Shown: one piece after another, positions 29,410 through 38,169 of the stretch | Numbering within the stretch: the first letter of the stretch is position 1 | Layout of the letters: every line of letters starts with the position of its first letter | Source: Desulfobotulus mexicanus | GTDB taxonomy: Bacteria; Desulfobacterota; Desulfobacteria; Desulfobacterales; ASO4-4 | Assembly: GCF_006175995.1 (NCBI RefSeq) | Contig: NZ_VDMB01000002.1 | Span: forward strand, 205,090-269,089 | Reading direction: 5' to 3' | DNA: 64,000 nucleotides | The notes under the pieces: generated by a model | Seen by the model: the letters and a program-made list of their open reading frames with translations, nothing else | Told to the model about the DNA's origin: nothing | Database searches by the model: none | Made by a program: the position numbers and the translations under genes

Positions 29410-30441
29410 TCAGGCAGCATTGTCCGGATTCATAAGCATCGCATCCATTGCCAGCCTGGGCAGAATGTTCTGATCCATACGATGCCTGATGTCACGGATG
29501 TGCTGAATCATATTCATGGCCTGTTCCGGAAGAATTTTTTCCCCGGCTTCGGTAATTTCCTGTCTGCAGTCATCAAAAAACCCATGAATGCATAACACAT
29601 CGGGATTCGTTGCTGCAAGGCAGATATCTCTGAAAAGACCTTCCATAATGATCAGGCTGATTTCTGCACTGGGCTTGTCCGGTGTCAGCCATTCGGAAAG
29701 GGCAAGGGCCTTTGAAGGTTCCAGGTAAATTCCACGGGAAAATGTACGGGCAATAATTTTTCTTTTATGGTTTTCTCTGATAAGGGCCTGGCCAAGTAAA
29801 AAATTGCCGCAGGCCAGTTTTGCCGCCGACAGAGCGGCAGCATCATCGGGAGCCATGGGGCGGAGTTTTTCAGCCAGTATTTCGACCGGCATGGGAAGAA
29901 AGCGAATTTCCTGACAGCGGGACCGGATGGTTTCAAGCAGTCTCTGGGGATCCGAAGTCATCAGGATAAAGTAGGTGGCATCGGGCGGTTCTTCCAGTGC
30001 TTTGAGCAGGGCATTGGCTGCTTCCCTGTTCATGGCCTGGGCATCTGTCAGCAGAACAAAGCGTTTTCTGGCTTCGTGGGGTTTTCGGATCAGCTGTTCT
30101 ATGAGTTTTCGGATCAGCTCAATACGGATGATCCCATTGACCGGCTGAATACCTATGAAGTCCGGGTGCTGATCCATAATAATTTTTCTGCAGGACCGGC
30201 ACTGGCCGCAGGGGGCTTCGGAGTCCGTACAGTTCTCCACCATCATCAGGGTGCGGGCAGCAAGGGATTTTCCTGTTCCCGGCAGACCGGAAAAAAGAAG
30301 ACCCTGGGGCAGTCGCCCTGATATGAGCATGCCTTCCAGAGACCGGACTGCAGGGGCCTGTCCTTCAAGATGATGAAAACCATATGCTGTCTGTGGGTCG
30401 GAATCCAAGGTTCCCATCCTTCCATGGGCAAAAAAAGTCAC
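29410..30441 (-). CDS. holB: DNA polymerase III delta-prime subunit
   Basis: 343-aa AAA+ clamp-loader subunit. Walker A-like GLPGTGKS, a zinc module with CGQCRSC, DAQAMNREAANALLKALEEPP (the usual delta-prime/DnaX block) and SRCQEIRFLPM. A helical C-terminal collar follows. The reading begins with GTG at 30441 or ATG at 30417; GGAAGG lies directly against the latter, so the start is uncertain. The usual partner tmk is not adjacent but at 33.4 kb, with the HU gene and lptD between. Confidence 0.9.
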   Translation of the reverse strand: MTFFAHGRMGTLDSDPQTAYGFHHLEGQAPAVRSLEGMLISGRLPQGLLFSGLPGTGKSLAARTLMMVENCTDSEAPCGQCRSCRKIIMDQHPDFIGIQPVNGIIRIELIRKLIEQLIRKPHEARKRFVLLTDAQAMNREAANALLKALEEPPDATYFILMTSDPQRLLETIRSRCQEIRFLPMPVEILAEKLRPMAPDDAAALSAAKLACGNFLLGQALIRENHKRKIIARTFSRGIYLEPSKALALSEWLTPDKPSAEISLIIMEGLFRDICLAATNPDVLCIHGFFDDCRQEITEAGEKILPEQAMNMIQHIRDIRHRMDQNILPRLAMDAMLMNPDNAA

Positions 30442-30506
30442 CGCAACGCAGGCCCTGTATTGTTTTTCTAGAACTTGCTTCGGATACCTGCGCGCGGTTC
30501 AGATTG

Positions 30507-30542
30507 TAAAAACCGAAAGCGGCTTATGCCGGATCGGTTTTT
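30507..30542 (-). terminator. terminator of the HU/IHF gene
   Basis: On the minus strand AAAACCG-CCGGC pairs with GCCG-CGGTTTTT around the stop codon TAA in the loop. The T-rich tail follows. The stop codon of the gene is therefore inside its own terminator. Confidence 0.7.
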
Positions 30543-30820
30543 TCTCTGTAATCGACCCGTTCTTTAAGCTCTTTGCCACATTTGAAAAAAGGAAGTTTTT
30601 TGGGTTGTATCAATACCTTTTCCCCGGTTTTGGGGTTGCGGCCCGTATAACTTTTGTATTCTTTGATAAAGAAACTGCAAAGACCCCGGATTTCAACCCG
30701 CTCACCTTTGGCCAGAGCTTCTGTCATGGAATCAAAGAAAATCTGTACAACTTCCGCAGCCTCTGCCTTGGAAATATCCGCTTCGTTTTTAAGTGTTGCA
30801 ATCAGTTCCAGCTTGTTCAT
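30524..30820 (-). CDS. HU/IHF-family nucleoid protein
   Basis: 98 aa, the length of IHF. The DNA-binding beta arm is clear: YTGRNPKTGEKVLIQPKKLPFFKCGKEL, split here by family signature GRNPKTGE. N-terminal helices (ELIATLKNEADISKAEAAEVV) fit. HU versus IHF-alpha/beta cannot be decided by eye; the longer C-tail leans to IHF. A very good ribosome site (GGAGGAGG) and a clear promoter (30858-30886) indicate high expression. Confidence 0.92.
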   Translation of the reverse strand: MNKLELIATLKNEADISKAEAAEVVQIFFDSMTEALAKGERVEIRGLCSFFIKEYKSYTGRNPKTGEKVLIQPKKLPFFKCGKELKERVDYREKTDPA

Positions 30821-30857
30821 TTACTTGCCTCCTCCGGCGATAAGAATTCAAGCGAAG

Positions 30858-30886
30858 TACATAGAAGGAAGAGTACCGGAAGTCAA
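30858..30886 (-). promoter_or_regulatory. sigma-70 promoter of the HU/IHF gene
   Basis: Minus strand: TTGACT (30881-30886), 17 bases, TATGTA (30858-30863), about 38 bases before the ATG. A 12-base perfect palindrome TTCCGGCCGGAA lies upstream at 30910-30921; its role is unknown. The rest of the 300-base gap to lptD shows no gene. Confidence 0.65.
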
Positions 30887-31121
30887 GGGTTTATGGTGAA
30901 AATTCTGTTTTCCGGCCGGAAGAATTCCTTCATTGTAAGTTCTGGGGATTATATTAGTAACTCTTTTTATATCAGGTGATTGTGTTTATAAAGACTTTTA
31001 ATGGAAAAAGCCGGATGGCCTGCTGTCAGCATCCTGAAGGCTTCAGTCCGAGGCTTTTGCGTAAAGACAGCATAAGTATGCGTAACAACAAAGCTCAGAT
31101 GCAGGTGAGTCTCTGCCATAA

Positions 31122-33281
31122 TCATGGCAGTCTTTCTTTGCCAAGGCTGTGTTCAAAGTTGCCAAGGCCCTTAAGTGTCCAGTAGAAACCGATTTTCTTA
31201 TCATCCTTGTCATCGGAATAAATCATATCCAGCTGCCAGCAGCCAGCGTTGTAGCGCAGGCCATAGTCCTGTTTGTTGTTGGTTTTTTCTTTAAGATTAC
31301 GCTCATGTTCCCACATGAAACCAAGGGTGTCCGTCAGGCCCAGGTAGCCACGGAGATGAAGGGATGCGGAGAGATCCTTTGCATAGCGATGCTCTGCATA
31401 GAAATGGTTAATGCCTCTTTTCAGATCCAGGCCTGCGCTGTAGGCTCCCCAGTTCGAATTTTCCACAGACCAGGTGAGATCACTGAAGAGGCGGATATTA
31501 TCCGATGGAAAAAGGGAGAATTCCCCTCTGGCATCGGAAAAGGCTTTTTCCCCATTTTCTTCTGCTTTGTCCATATCATAGCTCTGGGAGATTTTCAGGC
31601 GGAGAAATTCCCTGTACCCATGCAAACTATCTTTCTTGTCTTCCTTGTCAGGAAAGCGTGCGGTCAGGCTTTGGGTGAGGCTGTAGGTGATAAGGCGTTT
31701 TTTTTCTATTCTGTCCAGATCGTCAAAATAGGGGAGATCATTCTGGTCCTCATCCGGAATAAACTCAAAGGTGATTTTGGGCTGAAGGCTGTGGCGGATT
31801 TTATCTGCGGATGTTCTTTCCACATCAAATACCCTGTAAATCTCCGTAAAAAGATCAAGGCGGGCATCGAACAGTGTACGGTTATAATTTTTATGGCCTT
31901 CATTTTCCTTATCCATAGGATTTTCCGTATACCAGAAGGTCTGACGCAGACCAGTCGAAGGTTCTGCAGACACAGTCCCCATGCGGAAAGGGGCGTAGAG
32001 GCGGGGGGCGAGGTCAATCCGGCTCCCCTTTTCTCCGTCAATCCGGTAAAAATAGCCTCCTTCCGATTCAAAGGCATGGTAGAGAAATGTGTTTGAAAGG
32101 ACCTGTCTCCGGGTGGAAAGGCGGATACGGGGAAGGCGCTGCACCGTGGAGTCCTGCAGGTTTTCTTTTCTTTTGCGGATATCATCTTCCCAGATGAACT
32201 CACCCTCTACCCTTACAATCTCAGTGTTTGTGGTTAAAAGCAGGCGGTTGGTCCGGGTTTTCTCCTTTTCCGGGTTAATCCCCCTGCCGAATTCGTTTTG
32301 AAAGAGACTGTCGGTTTTTGCAAAGCTTAAAGATCCGCCCTTAAAATCATCAAAATAGGCGGTATCACTGAGCAGATCCAGATCCAGAAATGCCCTTGCA
32401 TTTCCTGCAGGGGAAAAATTCTGTTTCATCCGGAACCAGTAGCGGTCACTGCTGATGCCGGGATTGTTTTTTTCTTCCTGATTTAGTTTCTGGCTGAGAC
32501 CATCCAGTCTCAGTGTCATGCGGTCTTCTGCATTCCACATTTTTCTGTATTCCAGGCCTGTCCTGTCCCTTCCTTTCTCCATGAAGTGGTAGTAGAGGGT
32601 GGCATCGGAACTGTCGCTGATGGCAAGGTAAAGGGGTTGCAGGTGTTCATAACCGTAACGGTCTGACAGATGAATTTCAGGCATGAGCAGGCCGCTCTGT
32701 CTCTGGGTCTTGGCGGGGAAAAAAAGCCAGGGGGCATAGAGAACTGGGATGCCTCTCACGCGGAAGGCTCCATGATTCAGGGTTCCGTAACCTTCAAGGG
32801 TGACTTTGATATGGGAGGCAGTTACTTCCCAGTCAGGGACATCCCCCTCGCAGGTGGTAATGCCTGCACCATCAATCATATATGTGTGTTCTCCGATCCT
32901 TTCAATCTTTCTGCCCCTCAGGCGGAATTGTGACTTTGAAATAAAGAGAACGCCCTTTTCCATGGTGCCTGTACCTTTTTCCATATTATAATGGATACGT
33001 TCGCCTTCCATACGGTCATTGCCGGTCTGAAGCAGTATGTTGCCTTCTCCGGATATGATTTTTTCTTCTGGTATATAAAAAATACGGTCTGCGTGGAGTA
33101 TCATATCCCCACCAGTAATCCTAACATTCCCAGTGGCTGTGTATTGTCCGTCTGCAGGATTATAGCCCATGTGGTCTGCTTCAATGGTATAGGGAGCAGA
33201 AGCTTCAGTCACTGTAGCATCATATGTCAGGCCGATGAAGGATAAAGCCAGCAAAGTCAGCAGGCATGGGTAAAACCGCAT
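31122..33281 (-). CDS. lptD: LPS-assembly outer membrane protein LptD
   Basis: 719 aa. An N-terminal signal peptide (about residues 1-28, ending ASA) is followed by an OstA/LptA-like domain (TIEADHMGYNPADGQYTATG, LHADRIFYI) and a long beta-barrel with alternating charged/aromatic strands. Signature: TTCEGDVPDWEVTASHIK and GIPVLYAPWLFFPAK. Only two cysteines are evident, one in TTCEGD and one in AGCWQLD near the C-terminus, so one long-range disulfide is possible where E. coli LptD has two. LptD inserts LPS in the outer leaflet. Its own promoter is at 33351-33379. Confidence 0.94.
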   Translation of the reverse strand: MRFYPCLLTLLALSFIGLTYDATVTEASAPYTIEADHMGYNPADGQYTATGNVRITGGDMILHADRIFYIPEEKIISGEGNILLQTGNDRMEGERIHYNMEKGTGTMEKGVLFISKSQFRLRGRKIERIGEHTYMIDGAGITTCEGDVPDWEVTASHIKVTLEGYGTLNHGAFRVRGIPVLYAPWLFFPAKTQRQSGLLMPEIHLSDRYGYEHLQPLYLAISDSSDATLYYHFMEKGRDRTGLEYRKMWNAEDRMTLRLDGLSQKLNQEEKNNPGISSDRYWFRMKQNFSPAGNARAFLDLDLLSDTAYFDDFKGGSLSFAKTDSLFQNEFGRGINPEKEKTRTNRLLLTTNTEIVRVEGEFIWEDDIRKRKENLQDSTVQRLPRIRLSTRRQVLSNTFLYHAFESEGGYFYRIDGEKGSRIDLAPRLYAPFRMGTVSAEPSTGLRQTFWYTENPMDKENEGHKNYNRTLFDARLDLFTEIYRVFDVERTSADKIRHSLQPKITFEFIPDEDQNDLPYFDDLDRIEKKRLITYSLTQSLTARFPDKEDKKDSLHGYREFLRLKISQSYDMDKAEENGEKAFSDARGEFSLFPSDNIRLFSDLTWSVENSNWGAYSAGLDLKRGINHFYAEHRYAKDLSASLHLRGYLGLTDTLGFMWEHERNLKEKTNNKQDYGLRYNAGCWQLDMIYSDDKDDKKIGFYWTLKGLGNFEHSLGKERLP

Positions 33282-33350
33282 AAACAGTCATCCTGTGTTT
33301 TCCGGGAAAAAGAATACGGGGGCTTTTCCTTGAACCTCCGAAGGTTATGG

Positions 33351-33379
33351 ACTATACATGCACTTTAAGGCCCGGACAA
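33351..33379 (-). promoter_or_regulatory. sigma-70 promoter of lptD
   Basis: Minus strand: TTGTCC (33374-33379), 17 bases, TATAGT (33351-33356), about 70 bases before the lptD ATG. Confidence 0.6.
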
Positions 33380-33389
33380 GGGCGTTGGA

Positions 33390-33405
33390 TGGACAATATT
33401 GTCCA
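33390..33405. promoter_or_regulatory. 16-base perfect palindrome in the lptD-tmk divergent region
   Basis: TGGACAATATTGTCCA reads the same on both strands. It lies 11 bases upstream of the lptD -35 and about 35 bases upstream of the tmk start, where a dimeric regulator could act on both genes. The regulator is not known. Confidence 0.5.
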
Positions 33406-33440
33406 AAAACACAAGGGAAGCCCCGAAGGAAATCATTCTT

Positions 33441-34088
33441 ATGCTTATCACCCTCTGCGGCGGTGAAGGTGCTGGAAAAAGTACCCAGGTACTGCGCCTT
33501 GCCCAAAGGCTTGAAAAAAAAGGATACGGGGTGGTCTCTACCCGTGAACCCGGTGGGACAGCCATTGGTCGTAAAATCCGGGCTCTGCTTCTGGACCCTG
33601 CCAACGGAGCCATAGTGGCGGATACAGAGCTTTTTCTTTATGCTGCAGACCGGGCTCAGCATCTGGCAGAGGTGGTCAGGCCTGCCCTTGCCGCAGGAAA
33701 GATAGTCATCAGTGATCGTTTTGCAGACAGTACCACGGTGTATCAGGGGGTTGCCCGGGGTCTGGCTCCTGAGCGTATTCAGCAGGTCCATGATCTGGTG
33801 CTTCAGGGACTTTGTCCGGATATCACCTTTCTTCTGGATTTACCACCGGAAGAAGGTCTGGCAAGGGCCTTATCCCAGGCGGCCCTTGGTGCAAGAAAAG
33901 CAGAAGAGATGCGCTTTGAACAGGAAACTCTTGTTTTTCACCGGAATATCCGGCAGGGATTTTTGGATCTGGCGGAAAAAGAAAAGTATCGTTTTTTTAT
34001 TGTGGATGCCATGCAGCATCCGGATCTGCTGACGGAGCAGATGATTACCATTGTGGAAGAAAAACTCTTGGAGATTCAGACCCGATAA
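33441..34088 (+). CDS. tmk: thymidylate kinase
   Basis: 215-aa P-loop kinase making dTDP from dTMP. P-loop GGEGAGKST, STREPGGT with the conserved Arg/Glu, the DR motif in VISDRFADSTTVYQG, and DITFLLDLPPEEG. The start ATG 33441 has GAAGGAAA 9 bases upstream; the open frame to 33399 begins at a TTG inside the palindrome and is not likely. 10 bases separate it from the next small gene. Confidence 0.95.
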   Translation: MLITLCGGEGAGKSTQVLRLAQRLEKKGYGVVSTREPGGTAIGRKIRALLLDPANGAIVADTELFLYAADRAQHLAEVVRPALAAGKIVISDRFADSTTVYQGVARGLAPERIQQVHDLVLQGLCPDITFLLDLPPEEGLARALSQAALGARKAEEMRFEQETLVFHRNIRQGFLDLAEKEKYRFFIVDAMQHPDLLTEQMITIVEEKLLEIQTR

Positions 34089-34098
34089 GGAGATTGCC

Positions 34099-34377
34099 AT
34101 GGCAGACAGCCTGAATGAAACGGAAAAGTGGGGGGAAAGTCTTTTTGATGATACCTATGACCGTACTTTTTTTGAACTGATGCGGAATAAGGAAACCAAT
34201 CCCAACATTTCCATCATTGAGATTGAGGCAAGACTTAATGACAGGTACCTGAGTTTCGGCCATGGCTGGGATGGAGGAAGCCCTGTGCAGGAAGTGATGC
34301 TTTCTGCTGAAATTGCGGCACTGGAAGCTTTTCTGGCAGAGTGGCGGGGTCAGCTTTCTCCTTTGAAACGGATATAG
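34099..34377 (+). CDS. small conserved-looking hypothetical protein
   Basis: 92 aa, acidic, no membrane segment: SLFDDTYDRTFFELMRNKE, then a helical part and an aromatic patch RYLSFGHGWDGGSPVQEVMLSAEI. I do not recognise it. AAGGAG lies 7 bases before the ATG, and it is packed between tmk and the photolyase gene (2 bases apart), so it is very probably real and co-transcribed. Confidence 0.75.
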   Translation: MADSLNETEKWGESLFDDTYDRTFFELMRNKETNPNISIIEIEARLNDRYLSFGHGWDGGSPVQEVMLSAEIAALEAFLAEWRGQLSPLKRI

Positions 34378-34379
34378 TC

Positions 34380-35792
34380 ATGGAGGAAGTCCTGTATGCC
34401 TTTTCCCGTGTGGGGGAAAAAAGAATACAGCGTAAAAATGACAGGGGCTTTTGCAGAGATGCGGGCTATGTGCTCTACTGGATGCAGCAGTCCCAGCGGG
34501 TGGAGGACAATCCTGCCTTAGCCTTTGCCCTGGAAACTGCGGCTTTTTTGAAAAAACCTCTGGTGGTGGCTTTTTCCCTCTGGGGATATTATCCGGAAGC
34601 CAGGTGGCCCCATTTTGTTTTTATGCTGGAGGGCCTTCAGGAAATTGCAGCTAAGTTGCAGTCCATGGGTATTGCCTTTGTACTTCGCATTGGGGAGCCT
34701 GAAGATACCATATATCAGCTGGCAGGGGATGCTGCTGCCCTGATCTGTGACGTGGGGTATCTTCGCCATCAGAAAATTTGGCGGGAAAATCTTGCGAAAC
34801 GGCTTTCATGTGCCGTCTTTGCCGTGGAAGCCAGTGTGGTGGTGCCAGTGGCCGAAGCTTTTCACCGCAGAGCCTATGCAGCTTATGTTCTCCGTCCTAA
34901 AATCATGGGGAAAATGGCGGATTTTCTGGAGCCTGTGTCCATGCTTCCGGCACATCCTTTCAAGGGTAATCCGCCCGCAGGGGAAAATCCCGAAGAAGGG
35001 GAGGCTCTCCTGCACAGGGCCGGGGTTCCATGGTCCTCCATGCCAGAGGCCTGGTTTTTTAAGGGTGGAGAAAAGGCCGCCCTTAACTGTCTGGATAATT
35101 TCCTTGAACAGAGGGCAAAAAACTATGTGAAGGACAGAAGCTTGCCCCATAGATATGCGGTATCTTTTCTTTCTCCTTTTCTGCACTTTGGCATGATCAG
35201 TCCGGGGCTTGTGGTGCGCAGGGTGCAGGCCGGTGGGCTGGAACCGGAAGTCAGGGAAGCTTTTCTGGAGCAGTTTGTGGTAAGACGGGAGCTGGCCGTG
35301 AATTTTGTGAATTATACGCCGGATTATGACAATTATAACTGCCTTCCGCCATGGGCAAGGGAAACCCTGGAGCTGCACAGGGGGGATGAAAGGCCTTATC
35401 TTTATACTTTAAAAGAGCTGGAGGATGCCTCTACCCATGATCCTTACTGGAATGCAGCCATGGAGGAAATGCGTCTGACCGGATATATGCACAATGTGAT
35501 GCGCATGTACTGGGGGAAAAAAATTCTGGAGTGGTCGCCCTCTCCGGAAGAGGCCTTTGAACGTATTCTCTATCTGAACAACTGTTTATTTCTCGATGGC
35601 AGAGATCCCTGTTCCTATGCAGGGTGTGGATGGATTTTTGGTCTGCATGACAGGCCCTGGCCTTCAAGGCCGATTTTTGGCAGTGTCCGTTTCATGGCTG
35701 CTTCGGGCCTTGAGCGCAAAAGCCGTATTGCCGAATATGTCCGCCATGTGAACGGCTTGCCCGGTATCTTGAATAAAACTTCCGCTCCGTAA
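34380..35792 (+). CDS. phr: deoxyribodipyrimidine photolyase, class II
   Basis: About 470 aa. The N-terminal antenna/Rossmann part (YVLYWMQQSQRVEDNPAL) and the FAD part are both of class II type: FLSPFLHFGMISPG, VVRRELAVNFVNYTPDYDNY, THDPYWNAAMEEM, GYMHNVMRMYWGKKILEW and YLNNCLFLDGRDPCSYAG. It repairs UV cyclobutane pyrimidine dimers using light, with FADH-. ATG 34380 is chosen because it lies just after the preceding stop; a GTG at 34341 is possible. A photolyase implies at least occasional light exposure. Confidence 0.93.
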   Translation: MEEVLYAFSRVGEKRIQRKNDRGFCRDAGYVLYWMQQSQRVEDNPALAFALETAAFLKKPLVVAFSLWGYYPEARWPHFVFMLEGLQEIAAKLQSMGIAFVLRIGEPEDTIYQLAGDAAALICDVGYLRHQKIWRENLAKRLSCAVFAVEASVVVPVAEAFHRRAYAAYVLRPKIMGKMADFLEPVSMLPAHPFKGNPPAGENPEEGEALLHRAGVPWSSMPEAWFFKGGEKAALNCLDNFLEQRAKNYVKDRSLPHRYAVSFLSPFLHFGMISPGLVVRRVQAGGLEPEVREAFLEQFVVRRELAVNFVNYTPDYDNYNCLPPWARETLELHRGDERPYLYTLKELEDASTHDPYWNAAMEEMRLTGYMHNVMRMYWGKKILEWSPSPEEAFERILYLNNCLFLDGRDPCSYAGCGWIFGLHDRPWPSRPIFGSVRFMAASGLERKSRIAEYVRHVNGLPGILNKTSAP

Positions 35793-35797
35793 AAAAT

Positions 35798-35850
35798 CTA
35801 AAAACGATTGCAGGCTCACTTGCAAACATCTTGGGTGCCTTATGCCCAGA
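35798..35850. repeat. decayed half of the foldback repeat (copy 7)
   Basis: AAAACGATTGCA, TCACTTGCAAACA and TGGGTGCCTT match in order the right arm of copies 1 and 2 (ACGATTGCAA, TCACTTACAAACAG, GGGTGCCTTGC). The rest of the element is missing. It occupies the gap between the photolyase and the CysK-CysS gene. Confidence 0.6.
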
Positions 35851-35872
35851 ACCCAATATTTCAGGATATTAT

Positions 35873-38149
35873 ATGTCAAATTCCCTTCTGGATCTCATAG
35901 GTAATACCCCTCTGGTGGAAATCCGTCGCATGAATCCCAATCCTTTGGTGCGGATTTTTGCCAAACTGGAATATATGAATCCCGGTGGCTCGGTAAAGGA
36001 TCGTGCAGCCCTTTACATGATACGCATGGCCGAGGAGGCGGGTATTCTCACCAAAGACAAGGTGGTGATTGAGGCCACCAGCGGCAATACGGGCATAGGC
36101 CTTGCCATGGTCTGTGCCATAAAGGGCTACCGCTTAATGCTGGCCATGAGTGAATCCGTAAGTCTGGAAAGACGGCGTATTTTAAAGGCAAGGGGGGCTG
36201 AAATTCTCCTGACGCCGGGGCATCTGGGTACAGATGGCGCCATTGAGGCCGTCTATCGGCTGGTACGGGAACATCCTGACCGATACTTTATGACAGACCA
36301 GTACAATACCGAAGCCAACTGGCGGGCCCATGCCGAAGGCACTTCAAGGGAAATCTGGGATCAGACCGGAGGAAAGGTGGATGCCGTTGTGGCCACCATG
36401 GGCACCACGGGGACGCTCATGGGCCTTTCAAGGGGCTTGAAGGCTTTGAATTCTGCAGTCCGTATCATTGGTGTGGAACCCTATCTCGGTCACAAGATTC
36501 AGGGCCTTAAAAACATGAAGGAAGCCTACCAGCCGGAACTCTATGAAAAAAACAGGCTGGATCAGAAGGTGAATATCGAGGATGGCAGGGCCTTTGAAAC
36601 GGCCCGCAAACTTGCCCTGGAAGAGGGTCTTCTTGTGGGTATGAGCAGCGGAGCTGCCATGGCTGTAGCCCAGGATGTGGCCGCATCCATGGAAAAGGGG
36701 ATTGTGGTGGTGATGCTGCCGGACAGTGGGGAGCGTTATCTGTCCACCGAACTTTTTGCCAGCAAGACACCTGAGACTCTGAAATTTTACAATACCCTCA
36801 GTCGCACCAGAGAGGCCTTTAAGCCCCTGCATGAGGGAAAGGCTTCCGTTTACTCATGTGGCCCCACCGTCCATGACCGCATGCATCTTGGAGGATGCCG
36901 CAGGGCTGTTTTCAGTGATCTGCTCAGCCGTTATTTGAAATACCGGGGACTGGATGTAACCCATGTCATGAATATTACAGACATGGATGATAAGACCATC
37001 GCAGGTTCCGAGGCCGCAGGTCTTCCCTTAAAGGATTTTACCGAAAAGTGGATAAACATTTTCCATGCAGATCTTGCAAGGCTTAAGGTGGAGCCTGCCA
37101 AGCACTATCCTTTGGTAAGTGAGCATCTGGATGATATGGTATCCCTCACAAGAAAACTGGTCAGCTCCGGTGTGGCCTATGAAAAACATCATTCCATCTA
37201 TTTTAATATTTCCGCATTTCCCGAATACGGTTCCCTGTCCGGAGTGGATCTGGACAAGATCCGTCTGGGAGCAACAGTTGATCTTGAGGAATATGAAAAG
37301 GATAACCCCAGGGATTTTACCCTGCTCAAGCGTATCCGGCTTTCCGAGCTGAAACGGGGAATTTATGCTTCTACGGAATGGGGCAATGTAAGGCCTTCTT
37401 TGCATCTTCAGTGTGCAGCCATGTCCATGAAATATCTGGGACAGACCTTTGACATACATACCAGCTCCAGGGATCTTCTTTTTCCCCACCATGAAAACGA
37501 GATTGCCATCGCCACCGCAGCCACAGGTGCCCCCATGGCCCGCTGCTGGATGCATTGTGACCGGGTTTTTGTGGATGGTCAGGCCGTGGGACAGGAATGC
37601 CGGATAACTCTGGAAGATCTAGAGAAACGGGGGATGACGGACAGGGAAATCCGTTTCTGGCTTCTTTCGGCCCACTACCGTAAGCCTGCCCTGCTCACCG
37701 AAGATATTCAGCTGGCCGTGCGCCGTTCCCTTTCCCGCATAGACAGCTGTATCCACAGGCTTGCCTGTCTGACCATGGGTGAGGAGAACCCTGAGATGGA
37801 AAGGCTGACTTTGGAACTCAAGGAGAATTTTATCCGGGATATGGATGATGACCTTAATATCTCGGCAGCCATGGGCGGGATATTCAATCAGATCCGGAGC
37901 ATCAACCGCCTTCTTGCCGAAGGCAGGGTAGGGTCGCTGGGTGCATCGGCAATCCTTCAGGTTTTCAGGGAGCTGGACAGCGTGCTTCAGGTCTTTGATT
38001 TTGTGGATACATCCGGAAATCCTGAGATCGGACTGAAGCTTGCCGAAAGGGAGGCCGCCCGCAGCCGGGGTGACTGGGAAGCTGCGGATTATCTGAGGGA
38101 AGAACTGCTGCGCATGGGAGTCATGCTGCAGGATGGAAAAAAGATTTAA
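35873..38149 (+). CDS. fusion of cysteine synthase and a CysRS-like domain with a lost KMSKS motif
   Basis: About 758 aa. Residues 1-300 are an O-acetylserine sulfhydrylase-type PLP enzyme: LIGNTPLVEI, PLP Lys 42 in GGSVKDRA, EATSGNTGIGLAM and TMGTTGTLMG. Residues 315-758 follow cysteinyl-tRNA synthetase over full length: YSCGPTVHDRMHLGG (HIGH region HLGG), zinc ligands in LHLQCAAM and FPHHENE, and the usual C-terminal end. However, where CysRS has KMSKS the protein reads DGQAVGQECRITLED, with no Lys-Met-Ser-Lys. ATP-dependent aminoacylation should be weakened or altered. The start 35873 has AGGA 7 bases upstream. An unknown gene follows 20 bases later. Confidence 0.9.
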   Translation: MSNSLLDLIGNTPLVEIRRMNPNPLVRIFAKLEYMNPGGSVKDRAALYMIRMAEEAGILTKDKVVIEATSGNTGIGLAMVCAIKGYRLMLAMSESVSLERRRILKARGAEILLTPGHLGTDGAIEAVYRLVREHPDRYFMTDQYNTEANWRAHAEGTSREIWDQTGGKVDAVVATMGTTGTLMGLSRGLKALNSAVRIIGVEPYLGHKIQGLKNMKEAYQPELYEKNRLDQKVNIEDGRAFETARKLALEEGLLVGMSSGAAMAVAQDVAASMEKGIVVVMLPDSGERYLSTELFASKTPETLKFYNTLSRTREAFKPLHEGKASVYSCGPTVHDRMHLGGCRRAVFSDLLSRYLKYRGLDVTHVMNITDMDDKTIAGSEAAGLPLKDFTEKWINIFHADLARLKVEPAKHYPLVSEHLDDMVSLTRKLVSSGVAYEKHHSIYFNISAFPEYGSLSGVDLDKIRLGATVDLEEYEKDNPRDFTLLKRIRLSELKRGIYASTEWGNVRPSLHLQCAAMSMKYLGQTFDIHTSSRDLLFPHHENEIAIATAATGAPMARCWMHCDRVFVDGQAVGQECRITLEDLEKRGMTDREIRFWLLSAHYRKPALLTEDIQLAVRRSLSRIDSCIHRLACLTMGEENPEMERLTLELKENFIRDMDDDLNISAAMGGIFNQIRSINRLLAEGRVGSLGASAILQVFRELDSVLQVFDFVDTSGNPEIGLKLAEREAARSRGDWEAADYLREELLRMGVMLQDGKKI

Positions 38150-38169
38150 TAATCAAGGAGCTGTGTCTT

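Noticed and set aside
31113-31130. Stem CTGCCAT/ATGGCAG over the lptD stop as a terminator
   Set aside because: No T tract follows on the lptD strand and the stem is short.
31149-32096. A 315-codon open frame opposite lptD
   Set aside because: Antisense to the lptD barrel; no ribosome site and no family match.
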